DNA of 45,216 nucleotides, taken from assembly GCF_026013475.1 (NCBI RefSeq), contig NZ_JAPDPH010000034.1, positions 1 to 45,216 of the forward strand, given 5' to 3'. The DNA comes from Micromonospora yasonensis (GTDB lineage: Bacteria > Actinomycetota > Actinomycetes > Mycobacteriales > Micromonosporaceae). Of this stretch, positions 1 to 8,756 are shown piece by piece. The position numbers and the translations under genes are program-made. A model generated the notes under the pieces. The model had not been told where the DNA came from. It searched no databases and saw only the letters and a program-made list of their open reading frames with translations. The first letter of the stretch is position 1. Every line of letters starts with the position of its first letter.

Positions 1-1262
1 CTCGGCGACGGGGCGGGGGCGGGCGATCCGCCGGCCACCGCGCCGGGGTGCGGCACCGCGCTCTGCGTGGGCTTGAGCCCGGCCGGGACCGGCAGCGCGC
101 TGCCCTTGGCGAACTCGTCCCAGCCGACGTTCCAGGCCGTGAAGCCGTTGCCCTGATCCAGCTTCACCTCGGTGCCCTTGACGGTGACCAGGTCACCGAC
201 CTGGGTGATGCCCATCAGCCAGTCCGCGGCGGCGGCGGAGACGTTGGCGCACCCGTGCGAGGTGTTGGTGTAGCCCTGCTCCCCCTCCGACCACGGTGCC
301 GAGTGGATGAACTCGCCGCCCCAGGTGAGCCGCTGGGCGTCGTCCACGTCGACCACGTAGCCGCCGTTCGGGTCGCCCCGGGTGTCGAAGGTGGTCCGGT
401 CGAACTTCTCCATGATCACCATCGTGCCGCTGGAGCTGGGCGTGCTCTCCTTGCCGAGGCTCACCGGGATCTTGCGGAGCAGCTTGCCGTCCTGGTAGAC
501 GGACATCTGCTTGGTGGCGTTGTCGATGTCGAGCGAGACCTGCCGGCCGACCTTGGAGGTCGCGCTGTGGTCGGCGTCACCGATGGCGTCCTTGCCGATC
601 GGCAGCCCCTCCAGGGCGCTGCGCACGCTGATCTTCGTACCGGTCTTCCAGAAGTCGGGCGCCCGGTATTCGACCTGCTTGCCGTCCGACTCCCACGACC
701 AGGTGCCCGGCTGCGGCGGGTCGGTCTTCACGAACAACCGGCGTTGCACGTCCGCCCTGGCCTCTTTGGGAATTGGCGGATCGAACGCGACGACCACCGG
801 CATCGCCGTCCCGTACGTCTGATCGGCGGTGAAATAGAGTTCGCTCTTGATGGCCTGTTTGGTGGATTTCGCCATCGTGGTGAACGTCGTCTTCTGCGTG
901 GTCGTCCGCCCGGAATCGCCGGTCGCGGTCACCTCCGCCGTGTACGTCCGGGAATTCTTCAGCGGCGCGTCTGGCACCCAACTCGACCCGTCCTCCCGCG
1001 GCCCGGCCGGCACCGGCTGGCCCTTGTCGTCGGTCAGCTTGACCGCGGTGATCTTCCCGCGGTCGACCTTCGCCCCAACCTCGGCGCTGACCGGCACGTC
1101 CTTCGTTCCCTGCGCCGGGGTCAGGGTCACCGACGGCGCGGACGCCTGCTTGCCGTGGCCGCCCTTCACGGCCTCTCTCTGGCCGGCGGTGCACCCGCCG
1201 ATCACCAACGGTGTGGCCGCGATGGTTACCGCCAACAGCGTCAATCGCCGCCTCACATCCAT
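1..1262 (-). CDS. L,D-transpeptidase lipoprotein (Ig-like plus YkuD), 3' end cut off by window edge
   Basis: Makes 3-3 (L,D) cross-links in peptidoglycan on the outer face of the membrane. The start is the ATG at 1262; the protein opens MDVRRRLTLLAV and has a lipobox ending IGGC with the lipidated Cys near residue 24. An Ig-like region (VTLTPAQGTKDVPVSAEV onward) is followed by the YkuD catalytic domain. That domain shows the conserved pair of motifs: FIHSAPW, and TSHGCANVS near residues 333-341 with the nucleophile Cys338. This order is that of mycobacterial LdtMt2-type enzymes. About 420 residues are present and no stop is reached: the tail is Pro/Ala/Ser-rich and runs off the window. The gene stands alone, 196 bp after the beta-helix gene on the same strand. 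The family assignment is firm; the cross-link specificity is inferred. Confidence 0.93.
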   Translation of the reverse strand, partial: MDVRRRLTLLAVTIAATPLVIGGCTAGQREAVKGGHGKQASAPSVTLTPAQGTKDVPVSAEVGAKVDRGKITAVKLTDDKGQPVPAGPREDGSSWVPDAPLKNSRTYTAEVTATGDSGRTTTQKTTFTTMAKSTKQAIKSELYFTADQTYGTAMPVVVAFDPPIPKEARADVQRRLFVKTDPPQPGTWSWESDGKQVEYRAPDFWKTGTKISVRSALEGLPIGKDAIGDADHSATSKVGRQVSLDIDNATKQMSVYQDGKLLRKIPVSLGKESTPSSSGTMVIMEKFDRTTFDTRGDPNGGYVVDVDDAQRLTWGGEFIHSAPWSEGEQGYTNTSHGCANVSAAAADWLMGITQVGDLVTVKGTEVKLDQGNGFTAWNVGWDEFAKGSALPVPAGLKPTQSAVPHPGAVAGGSPAPAPSP

Positions 1263-1458
1263 ATTCCACACCCCATTTCCACTCCCCCTTGACTCACATT
1301 CTGTCGACGCCAGGCGACGCCGAGGCCTATTCGGAGAAATTGCTCGGGGCACCGAGTTCGTTTTCGATTCGGACGTACGGAAGTGGGAATCGCCGACACG
1401 GAAAGGGGTCTGCGTCACGTGGTGCGGCCGCTGCGCCGGACCGGACGGGACGACCGGT

Positions 1459-3138
1459 TCAGCCCGGGTCGTCGGTGCCGTGGTTGCGTTCCCAGCGACC
1501 GCCGGTCGGCGACCTGTCCAACCGGATGGGTCCCTCCGCGTTGCCGGCGAGGTCGTTGTCCTCGATCCGGCAGTCCACGCAGCTGCCCCGTCCGGTGATC
1601 CAGAGCCCGTGGGTCTGCGCCTGCGGGTGCCGCCTGTCCCAGATCCGGTTGCCCCGGATGCTGGCCGAGTCGAGGGCCGCGTTCACCGTGATGCCGGCCC
1701 GGGTCGGCGGCGCCGCCGGCAGCTCGTACGAGGTGCCGGGCACGGGAGTGTCCGCGCTCCAGCCGGTGTGGGCGTCCGGCCGGATCGGGGCGAGGCTCAG
1801 CGTGGCGGAGTCGTTCGCCGCCACCACGGCGATCCGGTCGCCGACCCGGACCACCTTGCCCCGGTGCTCGTCGGGCTGCCAGGTCGCCCGGCGGTCGACC
1901 ACCTGCTTCTCGCTGTACCGCACCGAGTCGCCGCCGCCGCGCTCGGCGGGGCCGCACTGCCGGCCGTTGCCCCGGATCCGGTTGTTCACGATGATCGCGT
2001 CGTCGATCGGTCGGTCGATCCGGATGGCGTCGAGGCTGTTGTCGTAGAAGTCGTTGCTCTCCAGCACGATCTCCCGCGCGTGCGCCTGCTCCTCGCCGCC
2101 CAGGCTGCGCTGGTGGTAGCCGTACCGACCGTTGCCGCTGATCCGGTTGCCCCGGATGGTGTACGGCCCGGGGGTGTTGCCGATGCTGATCCCGTCCCGC
2201 ATGTTCCCGTCGATCACGCAGTCGGTCACGATGCCGCCCCGCCCGGCTGAGTGGGTGGTGCCCTTGGCCGAGACGTGGAAGCCCGCCTCCAGGTTGCCGG
2301 TCATCGTGCAGGCGGAGACGATCGCCCCGTTGGCACCCCAGTCGGAGATGCCGAACCGGTTGCCCTGGGCGTGGCAACCGATGATCCGGATGCCCCGCGG
2401 CCGCAGCTCACCGGCCTGCTGCAGCTCGAGGAAGATGCCGTTGGTGGCGTTGCCGACCGCCGAGCAGTTGACGATGTTCAGCCGCTCGACGCTGCCCCAC
2501 CCGCCGATGCCGATCCCGATCCCGGCGCCGCCCATCTCGGTGCCGTTGTCCAGCCGGCCGCAGCCCACCACCAGCACCCCGTCGATCAGGCTGTCCTGCA
2601 GGAAGTCGCAGCCCAGGCCGCTCGCCGCGGTGTGGTGGATGTACAGGTTGCGGAACACGCCCCGGACCACGTACTGCAGGGCCAGCCCCTTGGCGAGCGG
2701 GTTGTACTCGGCCGAGGCCACCCCGGAGCCGTCGATCTCGAAGTCGGCGAAGGTGCAGTACGCCAGGTGCCGTTCCCGGTCCGCCCCGTGCAGCGCGGCG
2801 GTGTGAAAGGCCAGCGGGGTCGGGTCGGCCCGGTTGCCGGAGTTGCTCAGCACGAAGCGGGTCGCCCCGGGACCGGCCCCGACCAGCGAGACGCCGGCGC
2901 GCCACACCGTGCCGGCGTCCCGGATCGAGTAGACGCCGGGCGGGCAGTAGATCACCCGGGCCCGCCCGTCGGCGGCGTACGCGTCCCCCAGCCGGTCCAC
3001 CAGCGCGGCGAACGCTGGCTGGTCGTTGGTCGTGCCGTCCCCGGTCAGGCCGTGCTCGTGGGCGTTGCAGAGCAGCGGCGCGCCGGCGACCGGGTAGGGA
3101 CGCACTCCGGCGACGGAGGGCATGCTCGGGTACGCCAT
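1459..3138 (-). CDS. right-handed parallel beta-helix protein (pectate-lyase-3 / GH28-like fold)
   Basis: A 559-residue protein whose sequence is a long run of short beta-helix coils with Asn/Gly turns, such as IVNCSAVGNATNGIF, IRGNRISGNGRYGY and IIVNNRIRGNGRQ. The N-terminal part (about residues 25-90: NAHEHGLTGDGTTNDQPAF, then YCPPGVYSI) is the usual entry motif of the pectate-lyase-superfamily-3 fold. Such proteins bind or cleave polysaccharides. No signal peptide is visible, so it is either cytoplasmic or exported by another route; I cannot name a substrate. An interrupting segment near residues 420-480 (VVRVGDRIAVVAANDSATLSL) looks like a small beta insert. The ATG at 3138 has a strong GGAGGAG four bases upstream. 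It lies downstream of the dehydrogenase operon, separated by a strong hairpin. Confidence 0.85.
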   Translation of the reverse strand: MAYPSMPSVAGVRPYPVAGAPLLCNAHEHGLTGDGTTNDQPAFAALVDRLGDAYAADGRARVIYCPPGVYSIRDAGTVWRAGVSLVGAGPGATRFVLSNSGNRADPTPLAFHTAALHGADRERHLAYCTFADFEIDGSGVASAEYNPLAKGLALQYVVRGVFRNLYIHHTAASGLGCDFLQDSLIDGVLVVGCGRLDNGTEMGGAGIGIGIGGWGSVERLNIVNCSAVGNATNGIFLELQQAGELRPRGIRIIGCHAQGNRFGISDWGANGAIVSACTMTGNLEAGFHVSAKGTTHSAGRGGIVTDCVIDGNMRDGISIGNTPGPYTIRGNRISGNGRYGYHQRSLGGEEQAHAREIVLESNDFYDNSLDAIRIDRPIDDAIIVNNRIRGNGRQCGPAERGGGDSVRYSEKQVVDRRATWQPDEHRGKVVRVGDRIAVVAANDSATLSLAPIRPDAHTGWSADTPVPGTSYELPAAPPTRAGITVNAALDSASIRGNRIWDRRHPQAQTHGLWITGRGSCVDCRIEDNDLAGNAEGPIRLDRSPTGGRWERNHGTDDPG

Positions 3139-3199
3139 CCGTCTCCTCCCCCTCGACGACCCGGCCCGCTTTCCCGGTCCCGAGCAGGAGAAACGACGC

Positions 3200-3229
3200 G
3201 GCCCCGGCCCCCTGGCGGGGGCCGGGGCC
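3200..3229 (-). terminator. terminator hairpin after the dehydrogenase operon
   Basis: A perfect 13-bp GC-only stem (GGCCCCGGCCCCC paired with its complement) with a TGGC loop lies 12 bases past the E2 stop codon. On the minus strand it is followed by a short T-containing stretch (CGTCGTTTC). It probably ends the E1-E2 transcript before the beta-helix gene. Confidence 0.75.
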
Positions 3230-3241
3230 AGGCGGGAGGGC

Positions 3242-4621
3242 TCAGACGTTCGCCACCAGCAGGGCGGGCTGCTCGACGCAGTCCGCCACGTGCCGCAGGA
3301 ACCCGCCGGCCACCCCGCCGTCGCAGACCCGGTGGTCGAAGGTCAGGCTGAGCTGGGTGACCTTGCGGACCGCCAACTGCCCGTCGACCACCCAGGGCTT
3401 GTCCACGATCCGACCGACGCCGAGCAGCGCGGCCTCCGGGTGGTTGATGATCGGGGTGGAGCCGTCCACGCCGAACACCCCGTAGTTGTTCAGCGTGAAG
3501 GTGCCGCCGGTCAACCGGGCCGGGGGCAGGGTGCCGGCCCGGGCGGCGGCGGTGGTCTCCGCCAGGGCGGCGGCCAGCTCGCGGGTGGTCAGCCGCTGGG
3601 CGTCGCGCAGCACCGGGACGACCAGGCCCCGGTCGGTCTGCGCGGCGATGCCCAGGTGCACCCCGGCCGACTGGACGATCCGCTGCCCCTCGGTGTCCAC
3701 GTGTGCGTTCAGCTGCGGATACCTCCGCAGGCCGCTGAGGCAGATCCGGGCCAGCAGGGCCAGGATGCTGACCGGCGCGTCCGGGGTGGCGGCGTTGATC
3801 GCGGCCCGGGTCGCCAGCAGCCCGGTGGCGTCCACGTCCACCCAGATGGTCACCTCGGGGATCTCCCGCCGGCTGCGGGAGAGCTTGTCGGCGATCGCCT
3901 TGCGGATGCCGGTGAGCGGGATGACCACGTCACCGTCGGGGGCAAGCCCGACGTGCGCGTCGGGCACGGCGGCGAGTCGGGCCGCCGGGGCGTCCAGGGC
4001 CGCCTCCACGTCGGCGCGGCGGATCACCCCGCCGGGCCCGGTGCCGCGCAGCGACGCCAGGTCGACACCGCGCTCCTTCGCGAGCCGCCGCACGATCGGC
4101 GAGATGACCAGGGGGGCCGGCGCGCCCTGGGCGGGCGACCCGGTGCCGCCGGTGGCCTCCGTCGGGGCGGGCGCCGCCGGGACGGCCGCGGCGTCCGCCC
4201 CGGCCGGGACCGCCTGCGCCGGAGTACCGGGGTCCGGGGCTAGCGCCAGGCGGGGGCGCCGCCGGCGGCGGCCGGCACCGCCGTGGCCGGTGCCGTATCC
4301 GATGAGGACGTTGCCGGAGCCGGCGCGCTCCTCCTCCCGGTAGGTGGCGTGCGGGTCGTCCCCGCCGTCGAGCGGGGCGATGGTGATCAGCGGCTGGCCC
4401 ACCGGGCGGACCTCACCCGCCGCGCCGTGCAGGGCGACGACCCGTCCGGCGTACGGGCAGGGCACGTCGACCACGGCCTTGGCGGTCTCCACCTCGACCA
4501 CGGTCTGGTCGACGCTGACCACGTCGCCGACGGCGACCCGCCACTCGACGATCTCCGCCTCGCTCAGCCCCTCGCCCAGGTCCGGCAGGAGGAAGTCCCG
4601 GGTTCCGGTCGCGGTGGTCAT
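3242..4621 (-). CDS. bkdC: 2-oxo acid dehydrogenase E2 (dihydrolipoyl acyltransferase), probably branched-chain
   Basis: A 459-residue acyltransferase core of a 2-oxo acid dehydrogenase complex, passing acyl groups from E1 via a lipoyl arm to CoA. The order is: lipoyl domain (residues 8-80, lipoylated Lys48 in VETAKAVVD); an Ala/Pro/Gly linker with an unusual Arg-rich patch (GRRRRRPR); the E1/E3-binding domain (ISPIVRRLAKERGVDLASL); and the catalytic domain ending with the HRVCDGG active-site motif. The start is the ATG at 4621, which overlaps the E1beta stop as ATGA. Longer forms in this frame would run into the E1beta gene and are not credible. No E3 gene is adjacent, so the complex must share a lipoamide dehydrogenase encoded elsewhere. 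The branched-chain assignment rests on the E1 genes and the Lrp neighbour; a pyruvate-type complex is the alternative. Confidence 0.92.
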   Translation of the reverse strand: MTTATGTRDFLLPDLGEGLSEAEIVEWRVAVGDVVSVDQTVVEVETAKAVVDVPCPYAGRVVALHGAAGEVRPVGQPLITIAPLDGGDDPHATYREEERAGSGNVLIGYGTGHGGAGRRRRRPRLALAPDPGTPAQAVPAGADAAAVPAAPAPTEATGGTGSPAQGAPAPLVISPIVRRLAKERGVDLASLRGTGPGGVIRRADVEAALDAPAARLAAVPDAHVGLAPDGDVVIPLTGIRKAIADKLSRSRREIPEVTIWVDVDATGLLATRAAINAATPDAPVSILALLARICLSGLRRYPQLNAHVDTEGQRIVQSAGVHLGIAAQTDRGLVVPVLRDAQRLTTRELAAALAETTAAARAGTLPPARLTGGTFTLNNYGVFGVDGSTPIINHPEAALLGVGRIVDKPWVVDGQLAVRKVTQLSLTFDHRVCDGGVAGGFLRHVADCVEQPALLVANV

Positions 4622-5622
4622 GCCGCCACCCACTTTGTGTCCGGCTGGTCGTCCCACTGCAGCCGGGCGACGGTGTCCAGCACCCGGTCCACCGAGGGCA
4701 GGTGGGTGTGCTCCAGCATCGGCGCCGGGTACGGGATGTCCAGGCCGGACACCCGCAGCACCGGGGCGTGCAGGGCGTGGAAGCAGCGCTCCTGCACCCG
4801 GGCGGCGATCTCCGCGCCGACTCCGGCGAAGCCCTGCGCCTCCTGGATCACCACGCACCGGCCGGTCCGGCGCACCGAGGCGGTGACCGTGGCGTCGTCG
4901 AACGGCACGATGGTGCGCACGTCGACGACCTCCAGGTCCCAGCCCTCCTCGCGGGCGGCCTCGGCCGCCTCGAGCGCGACCGGCACGGCCGGGCCGTACG
5001 CGACGAGGGTGGCGTCGGTGCCGGCGCGGCGGACGACGGCCTTGCCGAACGGCGCGGTACGGGCCGGCAGCTCCGCCTCGGCGCTGGAGAAGTAGAGCTT
5101 CTTCGGCTCCATGAACACGACCGGGTCCGGGTCGTCGATCGCCTCGCGCAGCAGCGAGTACGCGTCCTCGACGGTGGCCGGGGTGACCACCTTCAGGCCG
5201 GGGGTGTGCGCGTAGTACGCCTCGGACGAGTCGCAGTGGTGCTCCACGCCGCCGATGCCGCCGGCGTACGGGACGCGGATGACGATCGGCACGCTGAGCG
5301 CGCCCCGGGTGCGGTTGCGCAGCTTCGCCACGTGCGAGGCGATCTGCTCGAACGCCGGGTACGCGAACGCGTCGAACTGCATCTCGACCACCGGCCGCAG
5401 GCCGGACATGGCCAGGCCGACGGCGAATCCGACGATGCCGGCCTCGGCGAGCGGGGTGTCGAAGCAGCGCTTGTCGCCGAACCGGGCCTGGAGCCCGTCG
5501 GTGATCCGGAAGACGCCGCCGAGCTGGCCGACGTCCTCGCCGAAGACGACCACCCGCTCGTCGTCGAGCAGCGCGTCGGCGAGCGCGGCGTTGAGCGCCT
5601 TCGCCATGGTCATGGTGGCCAT
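4618..5622 (-). CDS. bkdB: 2-oxo acid dehydrogenase E1 beta subunit
   Basis: A 334-residue transketolase-like beta subunit. With E1alpha it decarboxylates 2-oxo acids on thiamine diphosphate and loads E2. Family signatures: VVVFGEDVGQLGGVFRIT near residue 30, the FDTPLAEAGIVGFAVGLA block, PYAGGIGGVEHHCDSSEAYY in the middle, and the C-terminal transketolase-C domain ending LEHTHLPSVDRVLDTV. The ATG at 5622 (MATMTMAKAL) shares one base with the E1alpha stop (TGATG), and a second in-frame ATG lies at 5613. Overlaps on both sides indicate translational coupling within one operon. Confidence 0.93.
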   Translation of the reverse strand: MATMTMAKALNAALADALLDDERVVVFGEDVGQLGGVFRITDGLQARFGDKRCFDTPLAEAGIVGFAVGLAMSGLRPVVEMQFDAFAYPAFEQIASHVAKLRNRTRGALSVPIVIRVPYAGGIGGVEHHCDSSEAYYAHTPGLKVVTPATVEDAYSLLREAIDDPDPVVFMEPKKLYFSSAEAELPARTAPFGKAVVRRAGTDATLVAYGPAVPVALEAAEAAREEGWDLEVVDVRTIVPFDDATVTASVRRTGRCVVIQEAQGFAGVGAEIAARVQERCFHALHAPVLRVSGLDIPYPAPMLEHTHLPSVDRVLDTVARLQWDDQPDTKWVAA

Positions 5623-6794
5623 CAGGCGTCCCCCTGCTCGTCCCGGGCGGCGGCCAGCTCGGCGCGGACCTGCTCGCGCTGCTCGACCAGCTGCGGGGTC
5701 GGCTCCGCGTACACGTGCTCGAACAGGCTGAGCGGGTCGACCGCCGGCTGGGCGTTCATCCGGTCGCGCAGCGCGGCGGCGTACGCCTCGGCCTCCTCGG
5801 CGATCGCCGCGACCGCGGCGTCGTCCAGCGCCTCCCGGCTGCGCAGGTACGCCTCCAGCCGGGCGATCGGGTCGCGGTCCCGCCACGCCTCGACCTCCTC
5901 GGCGTCCCGGTAGCGGGTGGCGTCGTCGGCGTTGGTGTGCGGCTCCATCCGGTAGGTGTGCGCCTCGACCAGGAACGGGCCCTTGCCGGACCGGGCGTGC
6001 TCGACCGCGCGGGTGAGCACCGCGAGGACGGCCACCGGGTCGTTGCCGTCGACCTGCTCGCTGGGCACGCCGTAGCCGACGCCCTTGTACGCCAGGCTCG
6101 GCGCGGCGGTCTGCCGGGACAGCGGGACGCTGATCGCGTACTTGTTGTTCTGCACGAAGTAGACCACCGGAGCCTTGAAGACGGCGGCGAAGTTGACCCC
6201 CTCGTGGAAGTCGCCCTCGCTGGTGGCACCGTCCCCGATGAAGGCCAGCGCCACGGTGTCCCGCCCCTGGTACGACTCGCCGTACGCCAGGCCGGCAGCG
6301 TGCACGCACTGGGTGGCCAGCGGGGTGCACTGCGGCGCAGTGTGCGTGGCGGCCGGGTCGTAACCGCAGTGCCAGTCGCCGCGCAGCAGGGTGAGCACCT
6401 CGACCGGGTCGATGCCCCGGGAGGTCAGCGCCATCGACTCGCGGTAGGTCGGGAAGACCCAGTCGGTGTCCCGCAGGGCGAGGACCCCGCCGACCTGGCA
6501 CGCCTCCTGCCCGCGCGAGGACGGGTAGACGGCCAGGCGGCCCTGCTTGGTCAGCGCGGTGGCCTGCACGTCGAAGCGGCGGCCGACGGCCATCCGGCGG
6601 TACATCTCCCGCAACGCGTCGACCGGCGGCTCCGGGTAGTCGTCCCGGGCCGGCAGCGGGGTGCCGTCCGGGTTCAGCAGTCGGACCGGCTCGGTGGTCG
6701 GCAGCAGGCCGGCCGACGGATCGGGGGCGGCCGGGGTGGCCGGCCGGCGGGTGCGGGGGGATGCCCTGCGGACCGCCTGGGGTGTGGTCGTCAC
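5622..6794 (-). CDS. bkdA: 2-oxo acid dehydrogenase E1 alpha subunit
   Basis: A 390-residue ThDP-dependent alpha subunit, first gene of the operon. The ThDP motif is complete: GDG at residues 187-189, then NN at 216-217 (FVQNNKYAISVP). The loop TYRMEPHTNADDATRYR resembles the branched-chain E1alpha loop more than the HGHSMSD loop of pyruvate E1alpha; together with the divergent Lrp-type gene this favours a branched-chain complex that makes acyl-CoA primers for iso/anteiso fatty acids. I chose the GTG at 6794 because AGGAGGT lies eight bases upstream and a longer reading would overlap the divergent regulator. The N-terminal 40 residues are Pro/Arg-rich and probably disordered. Confidence 0.9.
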   Translation of the reverse strand: MTTTPQAVRRASPRTRRPATPAAPDPSAGLLPTTEPVRLLNPDGTPLPARDDYPEPPVDALREMYRRMAVGRRFDVQATALTKQGRLAVYPSSRGQEACQVGGVLALRDTDWVFPTYRESMALTSRGIDPVEVLTLLRGDWHCGYDPAATHTAPQCTPLATQCVHAAGLAYGESYQGRDTVALAFIGDGATSEGDFHEGVNFAAVFKAPVVYFVQNNKYAISVPLSRQTAAPSLAYKGVGYGVPSEQVDGNDPVAVLAVLTRAVEHARSGKGPFLVEAHTYRMEPHTNADDATRYRDAEEVEAWRDRDPIARLEAYLRSREALDDAAVAAIAEEAEAYAAALRDRMNAQPAVDPLSLFEHVYAEPTPQLVEQREQVRAELAAARDEQGDA

Positions 6795-6845
6795 GGCGGG
6801 GACCTCCTGGACGTGTGGTGGCCCTATGCTCCTGCTGTCGGATGA

Positions 6846-6854
6846 TTGACTCAA
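6846..6854. promoter_or_regulatory. candidate Lrp-type operator in the divergent promoter region
   Basis: The 105-bp gap between E1alpha and the Lrp-type gene contains the perfect dyad TTGA-C-TCAA in a locally AT-richer patch (GATGATTGACTCAACATC). Lrp/AsnC proteins commonly bind short dyads in front of the operons they flank. The TTGACT/TTGAGT halves could also serve as -35 elements. No good -10 is visible on either strand, so this is a candidate only. Confidence 0.35.
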
Positions 6855-6899
6855 CATCGCGGATGAACGCGGGACGAATGGCATTGGAATGAGGGCTTC

Positions 6900-7406
6900 A
6901 TGAGCCAGGAGACCGGCACCACACCGGGCACGGCGGGCGGAACGGGACGTTCGGCCGGGCCGCTCGACGAGGTGGACCGGCGGATCCTGCACGAACTGGT
7001 CCGCGACGGTCGGCTGTCCATCCGTACGCTGGCCGAACGGGTGCACGTCTCACGCACCAACGCGTACGCCCGGCTGGAGCGGCTGGTCCGCGACGGGGTG
7101 GTCACCGGGTTCCAGGCGCGGGTCGCCCCGGAGCCCGCCGGGCTGGGCACGTCGGCGTACATCGCGCTGACCATCGAGCAGAACACCTGGCGCGAGGTGT
7201 CGGCCGAGCTGGCCCAGGTCCGCTACATCGAGCACGCGGCGCTGCTCAGCGGCGAGCACGACGTGCTGGCCCTGGTCCGCGCGCCGGACAACGCCACCCT
7301 GCGGGACGTGGTGCTCGACCGGGTGCAGAGCATCGCCGGGGTGCTGTCGACGCGCACCTGGCTGGTCTTCGGGGAGTTCGACGGGACACAGACCCCCTGG
7401 CCGTGA
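6900..7406 (+). CDS. Lrp/AsnC-family transcriptional regulator
   Basis: A 168-residue feast/famine regulator. After a Gly/Thr-rich leader of about 20 residues comes the winged-helix domain (LDEVDRRILHELVRDGRLSI, then ERVHVSRTNAYARLERLVRDG as the HTH) and a C-terminal RAM ligand-binding domain (about residues 80-150, with GEHDVLALVRAPD). It is transcribed away from the E1-E2 operon, the arrangement seen for Lrp-type bkd regulators such as BkdR of Pseudomonas, so it probably controls that operon in response to branched-chain amino acids or keto acids. The start is the ATG at 6900 with GAGG seven bases upstream. Its stop lies one base from the convergent polymerase gene's stop. Confidence 0.93.
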   Translation: MSQETGTTPGTAGGTGRSAGPLDEVDRRILHELVRDGRLSIRTLAERVHVSRTNAYARLERLVRDGVVTGFQARVAPEPAGLGTSAYIALTIEQNTWREVSAELAQVRYIEHAALLSGEHDVLALVRAPDNATLRDVVLDRVQSIAGVLSTRTWLVFGEFDGTQTPWP

Positions 7407-7407
7407 G

Positions 7408-8382
7408 TCACCGCTCCGGCGGGGACTCCAGCCCTTCCCGATCGGCCAGTTCCAGCAGCGGTTCGAGGGAGAAGCGCCGCTCGTCCAGGCCGGCGTGCGG
7501 GTCGCCCCGCTCGGCGAACCGGGGCGGCAGGCTGACCACGTCGAAGTCCTCCGGCCGCGCGTCGTCCAGCTCCGACCAGTCCAGCGGCGCGGAGACCAGG
7601 GCCTGCGGGGTGGGCCGGATCGAGTACGCCGAGGTCATGGTGTGGTCGCGGGCCATCTGGTTGTAGTCGACGAAGACCGGCCGGTCCCGCTGCTCCCGCC
7701 ACCAGGTGGTGGTGACCAGGTCGGGCAGCCGGCGCTGCATCTCCCGGCCGAGGGCCAGCACCGCCCGGCGGCAGTCGCCGAAGCTCCACCGGGGCTCGAT
7801 GGACAGGTAGACGTGGATGCCCCGGCCGCCGGTCGTCTTCGGGTAACCGACCAGGCCCAGCTCGTCGAGGAACGCCCGTACCTCGTGGGCGACCGGCACC
7901 ACCTGGGCGAAGTCCACCCCGGGCATCGGGTCGAGGTCGATCCGGAGCTGGTCGGGGTGTTCCACGTCGGCCTTCGACACCGGCCACGGGTGGAAGCGCA
8001 GGGTGCCCAGGTTGGCCGCCCAGGCCACCACGGCCAGTTCGGTCGGCGCGACCTCGTCGGCGGTGCGGCCACTGGGAAAGGTGATGTGCGCGGTGTGCAC
8101 CCAGTCGGGCGCGCCCGCCGGCAGCCGCTTCTGGTAGAACGCGTCACCCTTGTTGCTCTGCCGGGTGGCGATCTTCGCGCCCTCGAACACCCCGCGCGGC
8201 CAGCGCTCCAGCATGGTCGGCCGGTCACGCAGGGCGCGCAGGATGCCGTCGCCGACGGCGAGGAAGTAGCTGACCACGTCCAGCTTGGTCAGCCCGCGTT
8301 CCGGGAAGTACGGCTTGTCGGGGCTGGAGACGCGGACCAGCCGCTCCCCCACCAGGATCTCCTCGGCCGCCGCGGTCGCCAC
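7408..8382 (-). CDS. stand-alone LigD-type polymerase/primase domain protein
   Basis: A 324-residue archaeo-eukaryotic-primase-fold polymerase of the kind fused to ligase D in non-homologous end joining; it fills or extends DNA ends, often with ribonucleotides. Visible motifs: the metal-binding pair Asp149/Asp151 in RIDLDPMPG, the nucleotide-binding TTGGRGIHVY at residues 183-192, and the third acid Asp239 in VFVDYNQ. The ligase and nuclease modules are absent, as in many actinobacterial split LigD systems, and no Ku gene is in the window. The GTG at 8382 has no normal ribosome binding site, but TACGGT lies seven bases before it, matching the TANNNT spacing of leaderless actinobacterial mRNAs. 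Confidence 0.93.
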   Translation of the reverse strand: MATAAAEEILVGERLVRVSSPDKPYFPERGLTKLDVVSYFLAVGDGILRALRDRPTMLERWPRGVFEGAKIATRQSNKGDAFYQKRLPAGAPDWVHTAHITFPSGRTADEVAPTELAVVAWAANLGTLRFHPWPVSKADVEHPDQLRIDLDPMPGVDFAQVVPVAHEVRAFLDELGLVGYPKTTGGRGIHVYLSIEPRWSFGDCRRAVLALGREMQRRLPDLVTTTWWREQRDRPVFVDYNQMARDHTMTSAYSIRPTPQALVSAPLDWSELDDARPEDFDVVSLPPRFAERGDPHAGLDERRFSLEPLLELADREGLESPPER

Positions 8383-8426
8383 GCCTCACACCGTACGACG
8401 CGGCGGCGCACCACGCGGGAATGTCG

Positions 8427-8756
8427 TCAGGTGATGAGCAGGACGCCGACGGCGATCAGCGGCACGGAGACGAAGAGGAAGATGCCGATCCCGGTGAGCA
8501 CCCGTCCGCCGCCCCCGTCCTCCCGCTCCGGCGCGAGACCGAAGGCGGACCGCGCCGGCAGCATGCCGATCCGGCTCAACGTCAGGTCACCGGTCATCCC
8601 GAGCAGCGCACCGACCAGCATGAACGCCACGCCGAGCCGGTGGGTGAACTCGCCGCCGCTGACCCCGACCCAGACGCCGACCGCGACACCGATCACCACC
8701 ACCGCGATCACGAAGAGCACCAGGGCTTCCCGTAGCCCCTTGATGACCGTCGACAT
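8427..8756 (-). CDS. small three-helix membrane protein
   Basis: A 109-residue hypothetical protein with three clear hydrophobic segments: residues about 11-33 (ALVLFVIAVVVIGVAVGVWV), 41-58 (GVAFMLVGALLGMTG) and 88-108 (GIGIFLFVSVPLIAVGVLL). A short loop, AFGLAPEREDGGGGR, separates the last two. I do not recognise a named family. The ATG at 8756 has GGGAGG about seven bases upstream, which fixes the start. The gene sits between the polymerase and a small soluble protein on the same strand, with a strong hairpin upstream, so it is probably transcribed on its own. Confidence 0.75.
   Translation of the reverse strand: MSTVIKGLREALVLFVIAVVVIGVAVGVWVGVSGGEFTHRLGVAFMLVGALLGMTGDLTLSRIGMLPARSAFGLAPEREDGGGGRVLTGIGIFLFVSVPLIAVGVLLIT

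Noticed and set aside
577..1269. Minus-strand frame starting with GTG at 1269
   Set aside because: It is out of frame with the L,D-transpeptidase, whose lipobox and YkuD motifs run in the frame of the ATG at 1262.
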